From Deroplatys truncata (taxonomy: Eukaryota; Arthropoda; Insecta; Mantodea; Mantidae): a DNA stretch of 64,000 bases. The translations under genes and the position numbers were made by a program. This document shows, one piece after another, positions 10,869-23,018 of the stretch (positions are counted from its first letter, which is position 1; every line of letters begins with the position of its first letter). The notes under the pieces are model-generated. The model did no database searches. It was not told the DNA's origin and saw only the letters and a list, made by a program, of their open reading frames with translations. The stretch lies in the NCBI GenBank assembly GCA_030765065.1, contig CM060989.1:37067501-37131500 (forward strand), given 5' to 3'.

Positions 10869-13800
10869 CCAACAGTGTTTTAAAGTAATTCCATTATTCT
10901 TATTGCTCACTTTTATTTTGAAAGAACATACAAGTTTAAAATTTTTTTTAAAATTATAATAGATATATTCTTTATTACATTAGTTGGTAAGAACATTTCC
11001 AATGGATTTTGAAAACCTGTAATGTTAATATGATTTTTGAGCTTGGTTCTTATTTACCAGTTGCTCATTATTAGGTGTAATTTTTTATGTGCACAGCACA
11101 AGTATGTTAGTAAGATAATATCTATAATAGTTGAATATTATTTATTTTAAATAAAATTCATAGCAGGAAAAGTTTGCTCACAAATGTATGTGCAGCCGAA
11201 ACTGTACACAAGCCTTAGAGCAAGATCGTGAATTTCAGGAATCTGATCTAAAGGGAGATATTACCAAAATTTAATCAAATTAGAAATGGGTGATTCACTA
11301 TGCTCTTTAAACTCAGCACAAAGTTCTGAGTGGTTTTGGATTTATGTTATTTCCATTTGCAAGAATGGGGAGTATTTATGATCTCGGGCGCTGAAATGAA
11401 GTTTTGAATAAATATACGTTCCTCTTTTCAGATTTGAAAGAGGAAGAGTTTATAATGAAAAATAGATTCACATTGGAATGGTTTGGCTCAAAATGTCCTG
11501 ATGGGCCATTACCTGGCCATAGGCCTCTGGTTGGCTGCTCCTGTTCTATATATTAGGAATTTCCTGGTGCTATTTCGTTGATCAGCTTTTTCTGGTGTAT
11601 TTATAAGCTTGTTTCTTTAATCTTCTAATGTACATCTGTGCATTTGTTGCAGAATATGGGCAATAATACATTACTATACTCTCCCCGAAATAAGAAACAT
11701 ACTTGAGGTAAACAAAGGCAAGAGGCAGTCCCAAGAATGCGACCACAGTAACTGCTCACATTGGCCACTTACCGCAATACTCAGCCTAAGATTGGAAAAA
11801 TAGATCGCATCCTCTCTTATTACATTTAAAATGTGCTAATGGGTATGTTTAATGATTTCATTGCAATATACACTTTCACTGTTATTTGGAAATAGAAATT
11901 GGTCAGTTTACTGAAACGAGTGGTTATTGCATTTTGAATGCATATGCTGTGCACATGTTGCACGGAGTAATACAAAAGTGTGTTTCTTAGAGCGGATCCA
12001 ATGTATAACAACAGAACCACCAGTGGCAAACAGAATAGGAGTTAAAACTCTGTCAGACAGGCACATAATATCAAACTCTTGTGTTTCTACAGCGTTCACA
12101 CAAAAGCAGTCACAATATGAGACAATAGATACCAAGAACGCATATTCAGTGGATGATTTAAGTGGTGTTAAACAATGAGTGTATAAAAACTAATGGATTT
12201 AGCAAAAGAAAGTTTTAATTCTTTATGATTATCACCATCCTACATATATGAACACAAGGGAAAAGAATAGGACAGGGTACTAATCCAGTGAAGTTTCCCA
12301 ATGCATCGCCGAAGTTTTATAATCGTATAGATTCTAAAAAATTGAAACTGAAAGAAGTAATATATTTAAAAATTGTACATCAGTTTAAAAATGTATTTCT
12401 TATAAACCATTTTCTAGCTCAATAATAAACTTAAATTTGATAAGATTGAATCACCATGAGCATTTTTCATTAAAAGATTTAAAGTTGTGTTTAAAAATGC
12501 ATTCAGAAACCGCATAACATAAAATATGCACCACATAGTGCAACAAGACTTCATTATGCAGGCATAAGATATAAACAAATTCAAAAGGCTGAGTTAAAAT
12601 CTTCAGGTTTTTTTGAAAACTCGCAGATCAATCGTCTTATGTGGGTCATTTCTTTTTGCTACATTTAAAAATGTAGCTTAATTTTTGTTTACATACTTCC
12701 AAAATTTACAGGAGCCAAAGCCTCGACAATGGAGGCCTTTTTATGGCTTTGTGGGCAGATTCAAAGCGTTGCAAATTTTTACAATGGACATGATAAAGTA
12801 TTAACTAACATAATATTATAATTTTTTACTTTCTCTACTACTTGCCCAAGTATTGCACTTCACCCGAAAATTTGATATTAATTGAGATTTCACCATAAAT
12901 ACATATTTTTAGGCCTGCTGAATCTAACTAAAAAGCATTTTTAGAAATGCTACATTTTTAGTGGAGCACAACACTTTTTATGTCATACTTTTTCTTAAAA
13001 TTTTTCCTGAACTACAATTGTGGCCATACAAAATCAACAGCAGTTATGAAAGAAATGGAACGTGGTGTTATGGCAGGAGTTGTGGACATCCTACATGTGG
13101 TATTGTTGTTATACACTTTGTCTCCAAACTTGCCAAAATTGTCACTTTGGTAGTTTCTGCAGTGTTGGCTTTAAAACCAGATTCAAGTGATAACAATATT
13201 GGTAACATGATTATGGCAGAGTTAGAAACTGTGGATATACTGTATAGCTTTCAGTATGGCGAGGGGGAATGATGCAGCAGCTGTAATAAAAGAAAGACAA
13301 GAAAATGCTATCGTTATGGCTTGCGTTTACCATCTTTGAAATTTAACTGCTGATAAAGATGCTTCAAGATTGCTAATATCAGTTGACAAAGTCCTTGGTG
13401 AAATATTTTATTACCTTGAAAGGAGTTCCACGTTTTCTGAGAACTCCCCAAGGATGCCAAGAAAGTAATAAAAGCATATTTGCACGTGATGGCTGTCTCT
13501 GTTTAGAAGGTTGAAGAGATAAGTAGATCTTATCTTCATTAAGGAGGAAATTAATTACAACTATCTGTTGTATACATACTGCCCTTGAGTAATATAAAAT
13601 TCCAAAGCAATATCTGTTATCAGTGCATGACACAGATCCTCGAAAAATTCTGTCCTGTAGTTTGGGGCTGAAGGGGTTGAAGGTCTACTTTCCGCATTGT
13701 TCCTTTCTAATAATGTCACATGTTCCATGTTTCATTGAATTACAGTATTGCTTAACGTGATATTTTTAAATATCTCTTGAGTTCTGTTACATCCAATGGT

Positions 13801-14354
13801 TTTGCCATTTGTACTGTGTTCCCTGTCAGATTCTGCACAATTGATGCTAATTTTTATGTATAAACATGTCCTTACTTTAGGCATATTGCTGCAGTTCTCC
13901 ATTGATGTATATGCAGCGAAGAAATGGAATAGTTCCGACAAAACCAGATGATGGGGGAGGGGAGGAGTGTGTCCGTCGCAGTAGGTACTTGACGTCACCT
14001 ATATCCCATGCAGAAACAAGATTGCTTACTAAAATCTCAATTAAAATGTGGTACAATTGAATATAAACCATGAAGTATCTAGATTGCTTATTGCAAATGA
14101 TTTAGTGGAGGGAGCATTTATAGTGAAAGGACTGAATCTAGCAATAAATGAAACAGGTGAAATATTACAGGTGTGGAGTTTGAGAGTTAATTAAGATGAA
14201 ACAAATGTTGTGATTTTCAAGAAAGGAGGAAGGCTAAGCAAACAGAAGAAATGGTGTAAAGAGGAAGCTGGGGCAAGTCTATTGCAAAAAACCAAGTCTT
14301 GATAATTGACATTCTTAATATCATTACTCTGACAATATGATGACAATAAGAAAA
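10869..14354. other. AT-rich intronic DNA without assignable content
   Basis: Several open frames occur (for example 11927-12178 and 12961-13272 on the plus strand), but none shows a domain, splice-consistent borders or relatives elsewhere in the window. I found no paired termini here. Confidence 0.45.
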
Positions 14355-14420
14355 TTGAATTTATTTAAAGGTGAGTCGAAATTGTAACACTAACATCACT
14401 TAAGTTTACTCACTTAACAT

Positions 14421-14450
14421 GTTTCGGGAAACCGTTGTTCCCATCCTCAG
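14421..14450 (-). ncRNA. Hammerhead-like core, left arm of palindrome
   Basis: Mirror copy of the core at 14649-14678. On the minus strand it reads CTGAGGA, T, GGGAA, a 7-nt loop, TTCCC, GAAAC. Stem II is 5 perfect base pairs placed directly before the GAAA box. Confidence 0.45.
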
Positions 14451-14648
14451 AAGGTTAACTCAACTGGCCCGTGTTGTTGGTGTTTCCGTTTTTCGGACTG
14501 GATCCTGTGGTGGCATCTTGTGGTGGAGAAATGTACTTCCAGAGAGGATTTGCCGCCACCAAATCCTCTCTGGAAGTACATTTCTCCACCACAGGATCCA
14601 GTCCGAAAAACGGAAACACCAACAACACGGGCCAGTTGAGTTAACCTT

Positions 14649-14678
14649 CTGAGGATGGGAACAACGGTTTCCCGAAAC
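14649..14678 (+). ncRNA. Hammerhead-like core, right arm of palindrome
   Basis: CTGAGGA at 14649-14655 fits CUGANGA. Stem II pairs GGGAA (14657-14661) with TTCCC (14669-14673), and GAAAC follows at 14674-14678. The next bases, ATGTTA, contain the palindromic ACATGT, which could give the very short or dimeric stem III typical of minimal hammerheads, followed by a UUA-type cleavage triplet. Stem I pairing is weak by eye, so cleavage is uncertain. Confidence 0.45.
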
Positions 14679-14744
14679 ATGTTAAGTGAGTAAACTTAAG
14701 TGATGTTAGTGTTACAATTTCGACTCACCTTTAAATAAATTCAA

Positions 14745-15362
14745 TACACATCACTGTTTCTAGCTTCTTTTCATTACAATACATAAGAAAATTGAATGTT
14801 GTATATGAAACTAGTTCAAGCAGCAAAATGATAGCCAGTGTTTCTAACATAGTATTTTGAAAAGTAAGAACCAGCAGCATGTGATTATGTAATTAAATTG
14901 GAGAATGAAGTATTTAAGCAAGCTAGATTAAGCAACAATGAAAATAGAAGCTTTTCTTCGGTGAAGTGCACTTCCTTGAACTTCTCCCATTTTTGCTGTT
15001 AGGAGGCTGTAATGAAAATGTTTCAACTGATAAGGATTTAGATGTCATTTATAGCTCTACATGTAAATGACTGCCCACCAATAACTTCATTGGAGGTAAG
15101 GGATGATTTTAAATGATTCTGTTTGTGGTCAGATGGTGTTAAAATATAAAATATCTTGAATTATGTCAGCAATTTTAACTACTACTCGGAGTATAGCTGA
15201 GTGTGAATGTGATTTCAGTCTAGTGCGAAAGAAAGAAAACTGACCTCTTCATTGGTATATGATATCTATAAATAACACCTCAAAATTAATAATTTAGTTA
15301 GTTTTGTGAAGAGTGCTGTCTTGATGTTCACAATCCTGAAAGTCTTTGTAAAGCAAAAAACA
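14745..15362. other. Intronic DNA, nothing assignable
   Basis: No recognisable element between the palindrome flank and SIR copy A. Confidence 0.45.
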
Positions 15363-16237
15363 TCTGATGTGTTACACTCACATGACTTTCTCTACTCTTG
15401 TACAAACTATTTTTACAAACGCTTATTCTCCATCTACTTCATGTTAATCGAGATAAACATTTGCAGACTCTATCTTATTGCTAATTTTCTTGTAGATGTA
15501 AGGGGAATATATATTTACGAGGGCAATATAGAAATACAGTAGCCTTTAAGCATTGACATATATCTTAATAGCTGGTTGCTAGGTGCAGCACCATTCCCTT
15601 TCCCACAGATTGATACTTTTTGCATATCCAAGACGAAAAAATGAATAACGAATTCCCATTTGAGAAAATAAGTATTGAAAAATTTAAGGAAATAACAAGC
15701 AATATCTCGAAAATGGTTCACTCAACAAAAAAAATGTATATGACATAAATTATGTATTTTAATGCGATCTACATTTTTTGTGTAGTAAAATTTTGTCTAT
15801 CTCTTATGGTTTACCAGTTATGCAAAAGTCGTTCACAATGAAGAATACTTCTGGAGACATTCCCAGAAAATTTGAGATATACATTTTATTTGTCATGAAA
15901 ATATCTTAAACATATGATATTTTAATCAAAATCGTTAGCCATTTTTGAGAAAATTAAAATTTTCGAAAAATCTTCCATGTAAAGGGAAATCTGGGGTGGG
16001 GGGATTTTCTTGAAAACCTTCATGTCGCATCTCTGGAAGATACTGAACCTAAATACCAAGTTTGGTGTTTATCCGACTGTTCGTTTCTGAGTTATGCTGT
16101 TCATGGACATGTTTCCAAAAATGCTTTTTTTGGATTCAGGGGGTCTCAAAACATGTATTTCCGGTGAAATCTTGGTATCGAATTTTTGGGTGGAATACAA
16201 TACTTCCCCTACTTACTATACGTAGTAGAGAAAGTAA
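15363..16237 (+). mobile_element. SIR element, copy A (HINE-like)
   Basis: Full-length member of the ~870-bp family seen repeatedly in this window. It starts TCTGATGTGTTACACTCAC after an A-tract. Near the 5' end it carries ACTTTCTCTAC, and it ends TACTATACGTAGTAGAGAAAGTAA, so GTAGAGAAAGT forms a subterminal inverted repeat with the 5' motif. A TACTA/TAGTA hairpin sits just inside the 3' end. It has no conserved transposase and appears non-autonomous. This layout matches Helentron-associated elements better than ordinary MITEs, but the class is inference. Copy A lacks the CA-rich microsatellite seen in its relatives. Confidence 0.7.
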
Positions 16238-16768
16238 TAAAGCTACAGACAAAAGCCTATAAGGTTCATCTACTGCCTGAAATATGACACTATGTGACAA
16301 GCGAGATAATATGTGTAGTTTTGTGAATAATGCTGTCTTAATGAACTTAGATGTTCACCAACTGCAGCATGTGTATGCACTACAGTTGTCTTCTGCTTGA
16401 ACAAAGGTTAGTGCATATCTTTTATTCATATTTCAGTGTTGTGGCTTATATGACTTGTAATGTTTGTTAATTTATATTTTACACATTCTAAATTTCATGT
16501 CATTGCAAAATTATTGTGCTTCGCTGGGCAAGGAAAAGCTTTGGTGGTTTCAGTTTCAGGACCTTAGTATGGGTGTAATTTCATTTCTGTAAGTATATTA
16601 GGTTTTTTTAATTGCTAGCATTTTCTTAAAAAAATTGCATAATGTTTCATAAAACATTTTTTCCACAAATTTTTTAATGAAAACACTGCAGTTTCTTTGC
16701 AAAACAAAAGATGTATTTGGAATAACAAATAAGCTACCTTCTTACGATATTGAATGCATAAATAAAAT
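16238..16768. other. Spacer between two SIR copies
   Basis: Unassignable AT-rich sequence. Confidence 0.4.
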
Positions 16769-17620
16769 TCTGATCTGTTACATTCATATGACTTTCTTTG
16801 CCCCACATTTATTAATGGGTATACAAATTATTCTTATGAAAGTTTATTTTCCTATCTACTTCATTTTAATTGAGATAAACCTTTCCGGAAATAGCTGCAT
16901 TACACATTTTGTTATATAAGGGAATTGCGATAATCAAATATTTTAGAATGGGATGCTACACACTGGCGTTAAAATTTCATCTTCTTTCCATGACAACATG
17001 AGAAACAGTGGAAAATTGACAGGACAAAAGAATGGCTAAGTACTGAACAATTCGAACCATTAGTGATGGATATCTTGGAAACGGCTGATGCTACAAAAAA
17101 AGTTATTTAAAATAAATTGGGTGCTTTAAAGAGATCTACATTTGCTGTGTAGTATGTTTTCATCTGTTGCTTAACGTTTACCAGTTATACAAGATGATAC
17201 AAAATTCCTTCAGAATGAAGAGGACTTCACAGGCTATTCCCAGAAAATGCAAGATATACATTTTATTTGTCATGTAAATATGTTTAATATACAGTATTTT
17301 AATCAAAATCGTTAGAACCATTTTTTAGAAAGTCAAAAATTTTGAAAAATGTTCCATGTAAAGGGTAATTTGCACTGGAGAAGATTTTCTTGAAAGTCTT
17401 TGTGTCGCATCTGAAGGGTATTGAACCTATATACAATTTGGTGTATATCTGCTTTCTGTTTTTCAGTTATGCTGTTCACAGATGCACACACGCATGCACG
17501 CACCTTTTTGCTAAAAATGTTTTTTATTCATTTATTCAGGGGGTCTAAAAACATTATTTCCAATTGAATTTTGGTATCAGATTTTTGAGTGGAATGCATT
17601 GCTTCTCTATCTACTATAAT
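16769..17620 (+). mobile_element. SIR element, divergent copy B
   Basis: Starts TCTGATCTGTTACATTCAT and shares the family body: the ATTTTAATCAAAATCGTTAG and TTATGCTGTTCACAGA blocks plus a CACACACGCATGCACGCAC microsatellite. It differs across the middle and ends in a degraded TTCTCTATCTACTATA without the clean GTAGAGAAAGT end. Its nearest relative here is the outer copy at 60316-61900, with which it shares GGCTAAGTA followed by GAACAATT. I take the two as an older subfamily. Confidence 0.65.
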
Positions 17621-18489
17621 TGCCATATTATAACTTGTCCCTTGAGACAGGCTACCACATGGAGCAAATGAAGTGGTGGGGAGCTACATGCACCTTTTGC
17701 ACGTTGGGGAATGGAGGGCCAAACGCTACCTGGCAGGCTCTGTTTACAATGCTAACAGTTGAATCATTATTGTACATACAGGTCTAAATAAATCATCTTT
17801 CTCACACTGTTAACGAAAGAGGAATTATAAGTTAATATTTATAACTATTGCAAAATTACTGATGCTATTATCAAGAGCCATATTAATTACTGCAGTTATA
17901 ACAGAAAGAAATAACATTATAAAAAAAGCACTATAAAAAACAAGAAGTAGCAGCGCAGTTATTTTGCATGTAGACACTCCGAGTGTGATGTTTATATTGC
18001 ACTCAAACTATTAACCAAATGCAACAATACATACAACAAAACTTACCGTAAGGTAACAAAAACTTTTATTCTTGTGTACTGGCTTTATAAGCTTTGCCAG
18101 GTGAGCTAGTGGGAAGAGGGAATACTACATATCTGTGAGAAGCATCTGATAACAAAATCACGTCAGTGCATAAGAACATCATAATGAGTCATATATAAAA
18201 TGTACTCCATAATAATTTAATTTTAATGTAATGGATAAATGTACTTGTAAACTCTGTGAATAAAGTGTGACATATATCATGAGCTATATTCACTAATGCT
18301 CAAAATCAATGACAGAACTCAGTGATGAAAACTAAAGCTTGTTTCATCCGTGCACACTTGTGTGTATTTCACTTTATTATTATTTCTAATAACACCTGAC
18401 CACTGTTTTTTGTATATTACGTCAAGGCCTTGTCTGTTTTTTTTTATACGTGCATGCATTCCTTCCAGGGTTCACAAGACCAAAACATA
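17621..18489. other. Intronic DNA, nothing assignable
   Basis: No coding or repeat boundary recognised. Confidence 0.45.
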
Positions 18490-19136
18490 TAGGGTAGTTA
18501 AATTATATTCGAACCTACTTGCGGCCTCTCTCTACTGCGCGAGACAGCCAGCAGTCGCCAGGGAAATTATGCTGGCAGAGGCGGACTAAAATCCTTATTT
18601 TATAATAGATGCTGGAAATGTTGATCTTCTGCTCTCAAACAAGCAGCATATCTCGTGTAAATATTCATTTTGCAATCGCTTAACAGAAGAAGAGAAATCG
18701 TATGGTTGGTTCCAGCAAGATTCTGCAACAGCACATACGCCTGCCAAATCATACATGCAATAAGCGATGTGTTTAATGACAGAATAATTAGTGTTGATTT
18801 GTGACCCCCTCATTTTCCTGACTTAACGAGTTGTGATTTTCAATTATGGGGTTCTTTAAAAGCCAAAGTGTATCGTTCCAATCCTCGCACACTACAGGAA
18901 CTTGGAGAAAACATTGTCCAAAAAATCACAAGAATTCCTGCTGCTGAGCTTCGGAGAGTGAGGGAGAATATTTACACAGATATGCTGCCTGTTTGAGAGC
19001 AGAAGGTTAACATTATCTATTATAAGGTAAGGATTTTAGTCCGCCTCTACCAGCGTAATTTCCTCAGCGACTGCTGGCTGTCTTGCACAGTAGAGAGAGC
19101 CGCAAGTGGGTTCGAATATAATTTAACTACTCTTTA
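18490..19136. mobile_element. Foldback DDE transposon with ~185-bp inverted arms
   Basis: The 647-bp element is flanked by TA (18488-18489 and 19137-19138). The left arm (18490-18670) and right arm (about 18960-19136) are inverted copies; both include GTAGTTAAATTATATTCGAA and the GAGGCGGACTAAAATCC block. The plus-strand core encodes the C-terminal half of a Tc1/mariner-like transposase across frameshifts: QQDSATAHTP, then FPDLTSCDFQLWG, then VYRSNPRTLQELGENI. The arms extend into the region encoding the transposase C-terminus, so the left arm looks like an inverted duplication of the 3' end. Same design as 5245-5906. Confidence 0.75.
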
Positions 19137-20984
19137 TATGTATTACCACTTGTCTGTCAGCAGTATTAATAAATGTGTCAATACTAAAAGTAGAAGTGTT
19201 ACATTATGCTGGAGGTTTTAGGCAGAGGGTATGAAGGGGTGTTGGGTGGTATTGATGGTGATTGGCTGTCACATATGTAATTGCAGAGATGTGTCCGTCA
19301 CTGAGCTACCACAAGGGACAAGTTAAATTACGGCAATTATAGGTATGTGTTGCAGAAATTATAAAGGAGAAAAGAAGTATGCATTCTGTTTACATAAAAA
19401 ATAAAAAATGGGTTACCTTTGCATGCATTCACTTTGTGGTCTAACAAGTGCTAATTTAGTATGGAATTTTGGAAATTCTTTCTCTTTCCATTATTTATGG
19501 AACATGCGTAAAATTTGAGCCATCTGGCGCACAACTTGTAGATTCCATATGGTTTTGAACATTAAAAACCTGTTATGAAATTGAAGTAAAAAAATATTAT
19601 GTTAAAATGTTATATGCAGTTTAGTAGCAAATAAGTGTAACCTTTGAATGTGAAATAATTAGTAATACAACTTGCATGTGCTATTGTGCTTTGAATTGCT
19701 TTGTATTTTAATACAAAGGAAACTGCTACTTTCTTCCAAAATATCATCCCCTGTATGTCAAGAATAAATGACTAGTACCTACTTTAATGAGGTTTATCAA
19801 CAACAGGGGCACCCAAGGGGAAAGGGCGGATAGCAGGACAGATGTTGGTGCCCTGGGACTTAAGGGCTGGGAGGGCTTATGCAACTAATATCAGAAGAGT
19901 AGAGGTATCAGTTATAATAATTGTGACTAATGGAGGACCGCCTTAGAACTTTATGACGAATGGGGGCCTGCCACATTGCTTTTGAGGGATCTAAAATTTT
20001 TGTAGGTGGATCTAATCATGATTGTTATTGTTTGATCATTGTTTGATCAGTACATCTTTCATAATTTTTTTCTTTTTCCTTGTTTACTTCCTTTCTCACT
20101 GTGATTGAGAGCCCTCTGGATCTAGGACCCTTCGGTAATATGACTTACACAACCCTTTAAGCACACACATGCATTATAACAATTTCTATTCCATCCAAAA
20201 TATACATTATGATAATCATATATATACATGGGGTGAGTTTTAAATATGTTTAATCTCATATGACATCCTGTGGCAATTGGGGTGGCATGATGGTGCTCAT
20301 AAACAATCAAGTTAAAGAAATCTGCAGCCTGATTCAGCCTGTATGTCAGTAGCATGTGCCCAATCACCAGAATCCTTTAGATATAGTTTTGAGAGGATGT
20401 AATGCCATTAAACAGTTGACCTTAAATAGTGGGAGGGACCAAATTGGCTGCAGAGGCCTTTGGAAGAGATTATAGTGGATAAGCAGTCAGTTTTTTAGGA
20501 ATTAAAATCAGTCAACAAAAGCAGTGCATTGTCTTGTGAAGGATTCTGTTATCTGTCATTGATGCAGCGATCCTAAGAAGAAGCACAATGAGAATGTAAG
20601 TACCATGGTCTTATTTGATACTGCACATATTTTTTGAGCTGGGACAAAATTGTTTGAATGGTAAGATTGATGAAAAGATACATCTATAATTCCTGGATCA
20701 CAAAATCAATGAAATTATCATGTGAAGTAATTCACTTGTTTGAAAAACTAGTAATCCAGCTCCTATAAGTAGAATCCTTCATTTCAGAGACAACAAATGT
20801 TTCAGTAACTTGAAGGAAGTTTTAGGCTAAAGAACAGGTAAAGATACCAGATAAAAGCACTGAATCAGCTAGTCATTCCTCAAAGGAAGGAATACCAAGG
20901 AGTGCTGGGAGTGGTAGGTTCTTAAAAATGCATGAAAGATTGAGGTGGTAATTATTTAGGCTATTGAGAGAACATAGGCGTTCA
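19137..20984. other. Intronic DNA, nothing assignable
   Basis: Slightly more GC-rich around 19800-19990 (AGGGGCACCCAAGGGGAAAG region), but without a recognised element or exon. Confidence 0.4.
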
Positions 20985-21290
20985 AGGTCATAGTGGCAAA
21001 TATAATCGGAAGTATCCTTTGAGCTGTTATGCCATATTCTGCTGGAGACAGGTGTTCCAGACATGGTGAATGCCCTCTGCTGATCTGGGGTGTGGTGCTC
21101 ACCATATAAATATAGTGGCACTGATGGCTAACGCAACAGACACAGCAATACCTTCTCCGAGGAGACTTTGACCGTGCTGTTGAAGATGTCCACTGCAGTT
21201 GTGGACAAAACGCCTGGAACACCCGACTTGAGCAGACCATGGCATAACAGCCTGGAAGATACTTCTAATTATATTCAGGCTGTTGTTTGA
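20985..21290. repeat. Inverted pair of PLE-type terminal repeats
   Basis: Bases 20995-21062 are, on the minus strand, the same repeat found at 6632-6730 (CTGGAACACC, then CATAACAG, then ATTATATTTGCCA). Bases 21105-21285 carry it on the plus strand. The two halves face each other like the palindrome at 14.4 kb, but are more diverged. The plus-strand half keeps a hammerhead-like remnant at 21180-21211 (TTGAAGA, a perfect 6-bp stem II GTCCAC/GTGGAC, AAAAC), with one changed base in each conserved box. Confidence 0.65.
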
Positions 21291-21329
21291 TAATTCAGGT
21301 TATAATTATGTAAGTTTGTGCATTGATTT

Positions 21330-21514
21330 GTTTACCCCCAAATCAAAGAGAAAGTAGAAGAAATGGCTTGGTAAAAGATTTGCCAACAATTAAGAGGCGG
21401 AGTTTGCAGTTGATGGCTATTTTGCAGAACTTGACGGTTCTCACTATAAACAGGATATCGAAGGTATTGAACATCGTTGGAAAAAGTGTATCGAGCTGAA
21501 AGGAGATATGTAGA
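21330..21514 (+). mobile_element. Mariner transposase C-terminal fragment
   Basis: The plus strand ends in AVDGYFAELDGSHYKQDIEG and continues into EHRWKKCIELKGDM before a stop. This is the characteristic C-terminal helix and KCIELKGD tail of mariner transposases. No catalytic domain or termini remain. Confidence 0.65.
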
Positions 21515-21724
21515 GAAATAGAGACTTTTTTCCCAACATTTTGGTGTTTTCTTGAATAGGTCAGCTACTTCTGGGATAGCCTTGTATGTTGACTATTTTA
21601 GATATGTAATTAGAATTCTTTCTGTTTTTGGGAGAAAACAATGAAGTTTTTTGACATTTACATGCACAAACTAAAATTTTAATCACTCTAACTTCATTTT
21701 CTACACCAAAATGTACTGGAATAT

Positions 21725-21753
21725 GTTTCGGAGGCTGCTGTCTGCATCATCAG
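21725..21753 (-). ncRNA. Degenerate hammerhead-like core at PLE 3' end
   Basis: The minus strand reads CTGATGA, then 17 nt, then GAAAC. Both catalytic boxes are exact, but the intervening bases no longer form a clean stem II, so it is likely inactive. Confidence 0.35.
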
Positions 21754-22145
21754 CCTAGACTCATTGCTGCGCTCCCTCCTGTGGCTTGCAAATGGCGTTT
21801 CCTGGCTGGACGTATTGTACAATATCTTTTTCATGTGGGACATCAAAATCTAATAACTTATGTTTATTTTTATGTATGCATAATTTTTTTCCCGAATTAG
21901 AGTTACGTCGGTTTTCTAAAGGTTTTTTAAAGCTTAGGCTTCTCTTTCAACTGATGAAGTGCAGGCCAAAAATGCTTTGCAACTGCTATTTCTCTAATTT
22001 CATGTTTCTCACATGTTCTTTAAACCTTGTGTTCACGTTCCTCTTTGTCTTCATGGTATATTTTTGCCAATATGTACATCCAATTTCATAAATACCTGAA
22101 AGTTTTCCTGTTGGAATTTTGTCCTTTGTGTTTGTTCTGAGTATA

Positions 22146-23018
22146 TTACTTTCTCTACTACGTATAGTAAGTAGGGGAAGTATTGTATTCCACCCAAAAA
22201 TTCGATACCGAGATTTCACTGGAAATACATGTTTTGAGACCCCCTGAATCCAAAAAAAGCATTTTTGGAAACATGTCCATGTGTGTGTGTGTCTGTGAAC
22301 AGCATAACTCAGAAACGAACAGTCGGATAAACACCAAACTTGGTATTTAGGTTCAGTATCTTCCAGAGATGCGACACAAAGGTTTTCAAGAAAATCCCCC
22401 CACCCCAGATTACCCTTTACATGGAAGATTTTTCGAAAATTTTAATTTTCTCAGAAATGGCTCTAACGATTTTGATTAAAATATCACATGTTTAAGATAT
22501 TTTTATGACAAATAAAATGTATATCTTGAATTTCCTGGGAATGTCTCCAAAAGTATTCTTCATTGTGAACGACTTTTGCATAACTGGTAAACCATAAGAG
22601 ATAGACAAAAGTTTACTACACAAAAAATGTAGATCACGTTAAAATACACAATTTATGTCATATACATTTTTGTTGTTGAGTGAACATTTGCGAGATATTG
22701 CTTGTTATTCCCTTAAGGTTTTCAATACTTATTTTCTAAATGGGAATTCGTTATTCATTTTTTTGTCTTGGATATGCAAAGAGTATTAATCTGTGGGAAA
22801 GGGAATAGTGGTGCACCTAGCAACTAGCTATTAAGGGATATGTCTATGCTTAAAGGCTGCTGTATTTCTATATTGCCCTTGCCCTTACATCTACAAGAAA
22901 ATTAGCAATAAGATAGAGTCTGCAAATGTTTATCTCGATTAACATGAAGTAGATGGAAAATAAGCGTTTGTATAAATAGTTTGTACAAGAGTAGAGAAAG
23001 TCATGTGAGTGTAACAGA
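22146..23018 (-). mobile_element. SIR element, copy C, inserted in a PLE
   Basis: Full-length minus-strand copy. It begins TCTGTTACACTCACATGACT at 23018, preceded (in element orientation) by nine A residues, and ends GTAGAGAAAGTAA at 22146. It interrupts the PLE reading frame at an A-tract between codons for HCLK and ILRTN, so both borders are defined independently of other copies. A TG/CA microsatellite lies near 22275-22298. Confidence 0.75.

Larger units (their letters stand above)
14355..14744. repeat. Near-perfect 390-bp palindrome
   Basis: Two inverted arms meet near 14549. The sequence from TTGAATTTATTTAAAGG at 14355 is repeated in reverse complement back from 14744. By eye the arms are identical apart from a 13-bp tandem duplication (GGTGG repeated around CATCTTGT) near 14513-14526 in the left arm and a few bases at the centre. 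Each arm carries a hammerhead-like core, so one faces outward on each strand. The mirror symmetry makes both strands encode nearly the same 77-residue frame, which is a consequence of the palindrome rather than evidence of a gene. The right flank (14716-14772) shares its module with the PLE end at 6530-6585, so the arms look like PLE termini joined head to head. Confidence 0.85.

Noticed and set aside
12961..13272. 103-residue open frame
   Set aside because: No recognisable domain, no flanking splice logic and no relative in the window.
14419..14680. Two nearly identical 77-residue proteins on opposite strands
   Set aside because: Automatic result of the palindrome; no domain, and it overlaps the hammerhead-like cores.
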